A stretch of DNA of 64,000 nt, from NCBI RefSeq assembly GCF_018275325.1, contig NZ_JAGVQR010000001.1:992001-1056000 (forward strand), in the 5' to 3' direction. The DNA comes from Nocardioides palaemonis (GTDB lineage Bacteria > Actinomycetota > Actinomycetes > Propionibacteriales > Nocardioidaceae). The position numbers were made by a program, and so were the translations under genes. The notes beneath the pieces are model-generated. The model was not told the origin of the DNA, ran no database searches, and saw only the letters and a list, made by a program, of their open reading frames with translations. Of this stretch, positions 61,725 to 64,000 are shown piece by piece. The stretch's first letter is position 1, and the number at the start of each line of letters is the position of its first letter.

Positions 61725-62492
61725 ATGGGTCGTTTCGACGGGCGCGTCGCCGTCATCACCGGAGCAGCGCGGGGCATCGGCTTCGGCATCGCGCAGCGGT
61801 TCGCGAGCGAGGGCGCGTCGATCGCGGTCCTCGACCTCGACGAGGCCGCCGCCCAGGACGCCGCGGGCCGCCTCGAGCTCAGCGACGGCGCCCGCGCCGT
61901 CGGGATCGCCTGCGACGTCGTCGACGCCGCCGCCGCGGAGGCCGCGGTCCAGCGCGTCGTCGACGAGCTGGGCGGCATCCACGTCCTGGTCAACAACGCC
62001 GGGATCACGCGCGACAACCTGCTGTTCAAGATGACCGAGGACGACTGGGACCTGGTCATGAACGTCCACCTCAAGGGCGTGTTCAACATGACCAAGGCCG
62101 CGCAGTCGCGGTTCGTGGAGCAGAAGTACGGCAAGATCCTCAACCTCTCCAGCGTCTCCGCGCTGGGCAACCGCGGCCAGGCCAACTACTCCGCGGCCAA
62201 GATGGGCATCCAGGGCCTCACCCGCACCCTCGGCATCGAGCTCGGCCCGTTCGGCATCACCGCCAACGCGATCGCGCCCGGCTTCATCGCCACCGAGATG
62301 ACCGACGCCACCGCGCGCCGGCTGAAGATGGAGCCCGAGGAGCTGCAGCGGCTCAACGCCGAGGCCACGCCGGTGCGCCGCGTCGGCCAGCCCGAGGACA
62401 TCGCCGCCGCGGCGGCGTTCCTGTGCAGCGACGAGGCCTCCTTCGTCACCGGTCAGACGCTCTACGTCGACGGCGGCCGCAAGCTCGGCTGA
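61725..62492 (+). CDS. fabG: 3-oxoacyl-ACP reductase-like SDR (FabG type)
   Basis: 255 residues. GRVAVITGAARGIGFGIAQR (NADP-binding TGxxxGIG), LVNNAGITRDNLLFKMTEDD, LNLSSVSALGNRGQANYSAA KMG (Ser, Tyr, Lys), GITANAIAPGFIATEMTDA, FVTGQTLYVDGGRKLG. CAGGAG precedes the ATG; a TAGCCT box lies ~35 bases upstream. In FabG subfamily by motif; alternative SDR substrates are possible. Confidence 0.92.
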   Translation: MGRFDGRVAVITGAARGIGFGIAQRFASEGASIAVLDLDEAAAQDAAGRLELSDGARAVGIACDVVDAAAAEAAVQRVVDELGGIHVLVNNAGITRDNLLFKMTEDDWDLVMNVHLKGVFNMTKAAQSRFVEQKYGKILNLSSVSALGNRGQANYSAAKMGIQGLTRTLGIELGPFGITANAIAPGFIATEMTDATARRLKMEPEELQRLNAEATPVRRVGQPEDIAAAAAFLCSDEASFVTGQTLYVDGGRKLG

Positions 62493-62503
62493 GACGAACC
62501 TCA

Positions 62504-62539
62504 CGGCCCCGGACCCGCGACCACGCGGGTCCGGGGCCG
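62504..62539 (+). terminator. Rho-independent-like hairpin after the SDR gene
   Basis: CGGCCCCGGACCCGCG, ACCA, CGCGGGTCCGGGGCCG: a perfect 16-base stem just after the stop, followed by TCGTCG. Confidence 0.8.
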
Positions 62540-62654
62540 TCGTCGTGCCGGGGCCGGTTTTGCGGCGGTCGGGCCCGTGTGCCAGCGTGGTGGGCCGTCG
62601 AGGATCCCCAGGCCGGCTCGGGCCCGCCTGCTGGCGTCGACCGCACGACAACTG

Positions 62655-62850
62655 AACCGTCCCGGACTACGCCGAGTCCTGCCCGGCCGGGACGCACCCC
62701 CGAGAACACCGAGGGCAGGAGTGGGGGACCCACAGGTTCCACTGCCGGCGCGCACGCGACTGCGTGTGCCGTCGGCTCGGGGCGCAGCCACCTCGGTGGC
62801 GGAGCACCTTCCAGCTCCAGCCCGACAGCTCACCTCACAGGCGTGGGAAA
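62655..62850 (+). promoter_or_regulatory. c-di-AMP riboswitch (ydaO/yuaA type) before the NlpC/P60 gene
   Basis: The leader contains CGCCGAGTCCTGCC, then GGCAGGAGTGGGGGACCCA and, just before the start, CAGCTCCAGCCCGACAGCTC and ACCTCACAGGCGT: the conserved blocks of ydaO-type c-di-AMP riboswitches (GGGGGACCCA core and ACAGCTCACCTC-CAGGC end). In actinobacteria this class sits ahead of wall-peptidase and Rpf genes, as here. Binding c-di-AMP would normally stop expression. Confidence 0.85.
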
Positions 62851-62860
62851 GGACACCTCC

Positions 62861-63451
62861 ATGCCTGCGACTTCTCGCACGGCGCGAGCCTGCGCGCTCG
62901 CCCTCGCCGGCGCCGGGCTCGGCGCCTCGATGCTCGCCGCCCCGGCGGCCACCGCGGCCGGCGGCTCGCCGACCGGCAGCACCACCACGAGCACCACCAG
63001 CACCGGCGCCACCGCCGTCGCGAAGCAGACCGCCAAGGAGCGCAAGCGCAAGCAGGCGCGACGGGCGGCCCGGCGGGTCAACGACCGGGTGCTCGGCGCG
63101 CGGGACACCGCGATGCGCCAGCGCGGCGACTGGTACGCCTACGGCGCCAGCGGCCCGGGCTCCTTCGACTGCTCCGGCCTCGTCTACTACAGCTATCGCC
63201 GCGCCGGGTTCCCCGTCCCGCGGACCTCGGCCGCCCAGGCGGGGTTCACCCGTCGCGTCGCGAAGCAGGACATGCGCGCCGGCGACCTGATGTTCTTCTA
63301 CGGCAGCGGCGGGGTCTACCACGCGGCGATCTTCCTGCGCTGGTCGCACGGCCACGCCGTGATGCTGCACGCGCCGGGCTCGGGCCAGCGGGTCCAGGTC
63401 GCGGTGCCGTGGACGTCCCAGTGGTTCGGCGGCACGCTGCGCCGACGCTGA
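62861..63451 (+). CDS. NlpC/P60 peptidoglycan endopeptidase
   Basis: 196 residues from ATG 62861 after the riboswitch leader. Signal peptide (CALALAGAGLGASMLAAPAA), a Ser/Thr linker, a Lys/Arg-rich helix, then the catalytic domain: PGSFDCSGLVYYSYRRAGFP (nucleophile Cys), DLMFFYGSGGVYHAAIFLRW (His) and HAVMLHAPGSG. It cuts stem-peptide links in the wall. The domain is short but has the full triad pattern. Confidence 0.9.
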   Translation: MPATSRTARACALALAGAGLGASMLAAPAATAAGGSPTGSTTTSTTSTGATAVAKQTAKERKRKQARRAARRVNDRVLGARDTAMRQRGDWYAYGASGPGSFDCSGLVYYSYRRAGFPVPRTSAAQAGFTRRVAKQDMRAGDLMFFYGSGGVYHAAIFLRWSHGHAVMLHAPGSGQRVQVAVPWTSQWFGGTLRRR

Positions 63452-63479
63452 GACGCTTGTCGCACTCCTCTACTGTGTG

Positions 63480-63508
63480 GCGCGCCTTCCCCCGCGGGGG
63501 AGGCGCGC
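63480..63508. terminator. Hairpin between NlpC/P60 and the last gene
   Basis: GCGCGCCTTCCCCC, GC loop region, GGGGGAGGCGCGC. It could end the NlpC/P60 transcript, or shape the 5' leader of the next gene, because TACTGTG (63471-63477) upstream looks like a -10 box. Confidence 0.55.
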
Positions 63509-63555
63509 CCGCACACTTGCTGCTGAGCACCACCCCCGTCCGATCGGAGTCACCC

Positions 63556-64000
63556 GTGCGTCACCGCCTCACCGTGTCCGTCGCCGCGCTCGCCGCGGCC
63601 TCGCTGCTGCTCGCCGGGTGTGGCGGGGGCAGCGACGACGAGGCCCCGGATGACCCCGCGTCCTCCGAGCCCACGACGTCGCAGGCGTCGGCGCCGCCGG
63701 AGCCCGTCTACTGGCCGCTGACCGGCCTCGAGCGCAAGGGCAAGGCCCCGAAGCACCCCGTGATCGTGACCAAGGTCGACAACACCTCCTCCAGCGCGCC
63801 GCAGGTCGGCCTCGGGTCGGCCGACCTGGTCGTGGAGGAGCTCGTCGAGGGCGGCTACACCCGCCTGGCGGCCTTCTACTACTCCAAGGTCCCGGCCGAC
63901 ATCGGCCCGGTCCGCTCGATGCGGGCCAGCGACATCGGCATCGTGCCCCAGGGTGCGACCGTCGTGACCAGCGGCGCCGCGCAGGTGACCATCAACCGGA
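63556..64000 (+). CDS. DUF3048-type (YerB) lipoprotein, 3' end outside window
   Basis: From GTG 63556: signal peptide and lipobox AAASLLLAGCGGGSDDEA, a Ser/Pro/Glu-rich linker, then VYWPLTGLERKGKAPKHPVI, TKVDNTSSSAPQVGLGSADL, VVEELVEGGYTRLAAFYYSK and DIGPVRSMRASDIGIVPQ, the start of the DUF3048 domain. About 148 residues are visible and the family runs to ~330, so roughly half is missing. Function in the envelope unknown. Confidence 0.85.
   Translation, partial: MRHRLTVSVAALAAASLLLAGCGGGSDDEAPDDPASSEPTTSQASAPPEPVYWPLTGLERKGKAPKHPVIVTKVDNTSSSAPQVGLGSADLVVEELVEGGYTRLAAFYYSKVPADIGPVRSMRASDIGIVPQGATVVTSGAAQVTINR

Overview
This is high-GC DNA from an actinobacterium, most likely a Nocardioides-like member of the Propionibacteriales. 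The case rests on the very high third-position GC, many GTG starts, many genes that appear leaderless with a TANNNT -10 box just upstream of the start codon, the gene content (tad pilus, glgX-treY-treZ, prfB-ftsE-ftsX-smpB-ssrA) and the dispersed GGTGGTTGAGGTGCGAGCGC-type repeats. The genus is inferred; no 16S gene is present.

Two halves are clear. Positions 1 to about 26,510 are an accessory island. It holds a RES/Xre toxin-antitoxin pair with a possible third gene; two paired unknown genes; an M48-like membrane protein without the catalytic motif; five insertion sequences (three IS3-family, two nearly identical IS30-family copies in inverted orientation); an MmeI-like restriction-modification enzyme; an HNH nuclease pair; the tail of an RHS polymorphic toxin with Hint and GIY-YIG-like domains plus a presumed immunity gene; a complete bacterial ubiquitin-like conjugation operon (Ubl, E2-like, JAMM peptidase, E1-like) whose E1 gene carries a -1 frameshift; and a sigma-factor-like/zeta-type kinase pair. 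IS boundaries and target duplications can be read directly: one IS30 copy cuts a double-HTH gene in half, one IS3 copy replaces the last five codons of the presumed immunity gene, and another IS3 copy has removed the front of the RHS gene.

The island ends inside the tad locus. Only the last ~90 codons of the CpaF/TadA ATPase gene remain (about 26,515-26,799), followed by intact tadB, tadC, a Flp-type prepilin and three pseudopilin-like genes.

From 30.1 kb the window is ordinary chromosome: glgX-treY-treZ (glycogen/maltodextrin to trehalose) flanked by two 65-bp hairpin repeats; prfB; an L7/L12-like protein; an ECF sigma factor with a membrane partner; ftsE-ftsX-M23 peptidase (cell division and wall hydrolysis) and smpB; an amino-sugar operon (ROK regulator, ABC importer, NagZ, ROK kinase); a CNNM/CBS membrane protein; ssrA (tmRNA), which works with smpB in ribosome rescue; and a run of single genes (GH6, nitroreductase, binding proteins, HIT, PAP2, FabG-like). 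Near the right edge an NlpC/P60 wall peptidase gene sits behind a leader that looks like a c-di-AMP (ydaO-type) riboswitch. The last gene, a DUF3048-type lipoprotein, runs off the end.

The best candidate for an unusual system is the ubiquitin-like operon at 19.9-23.4 kb with its neighbours up to 25.9 kb.
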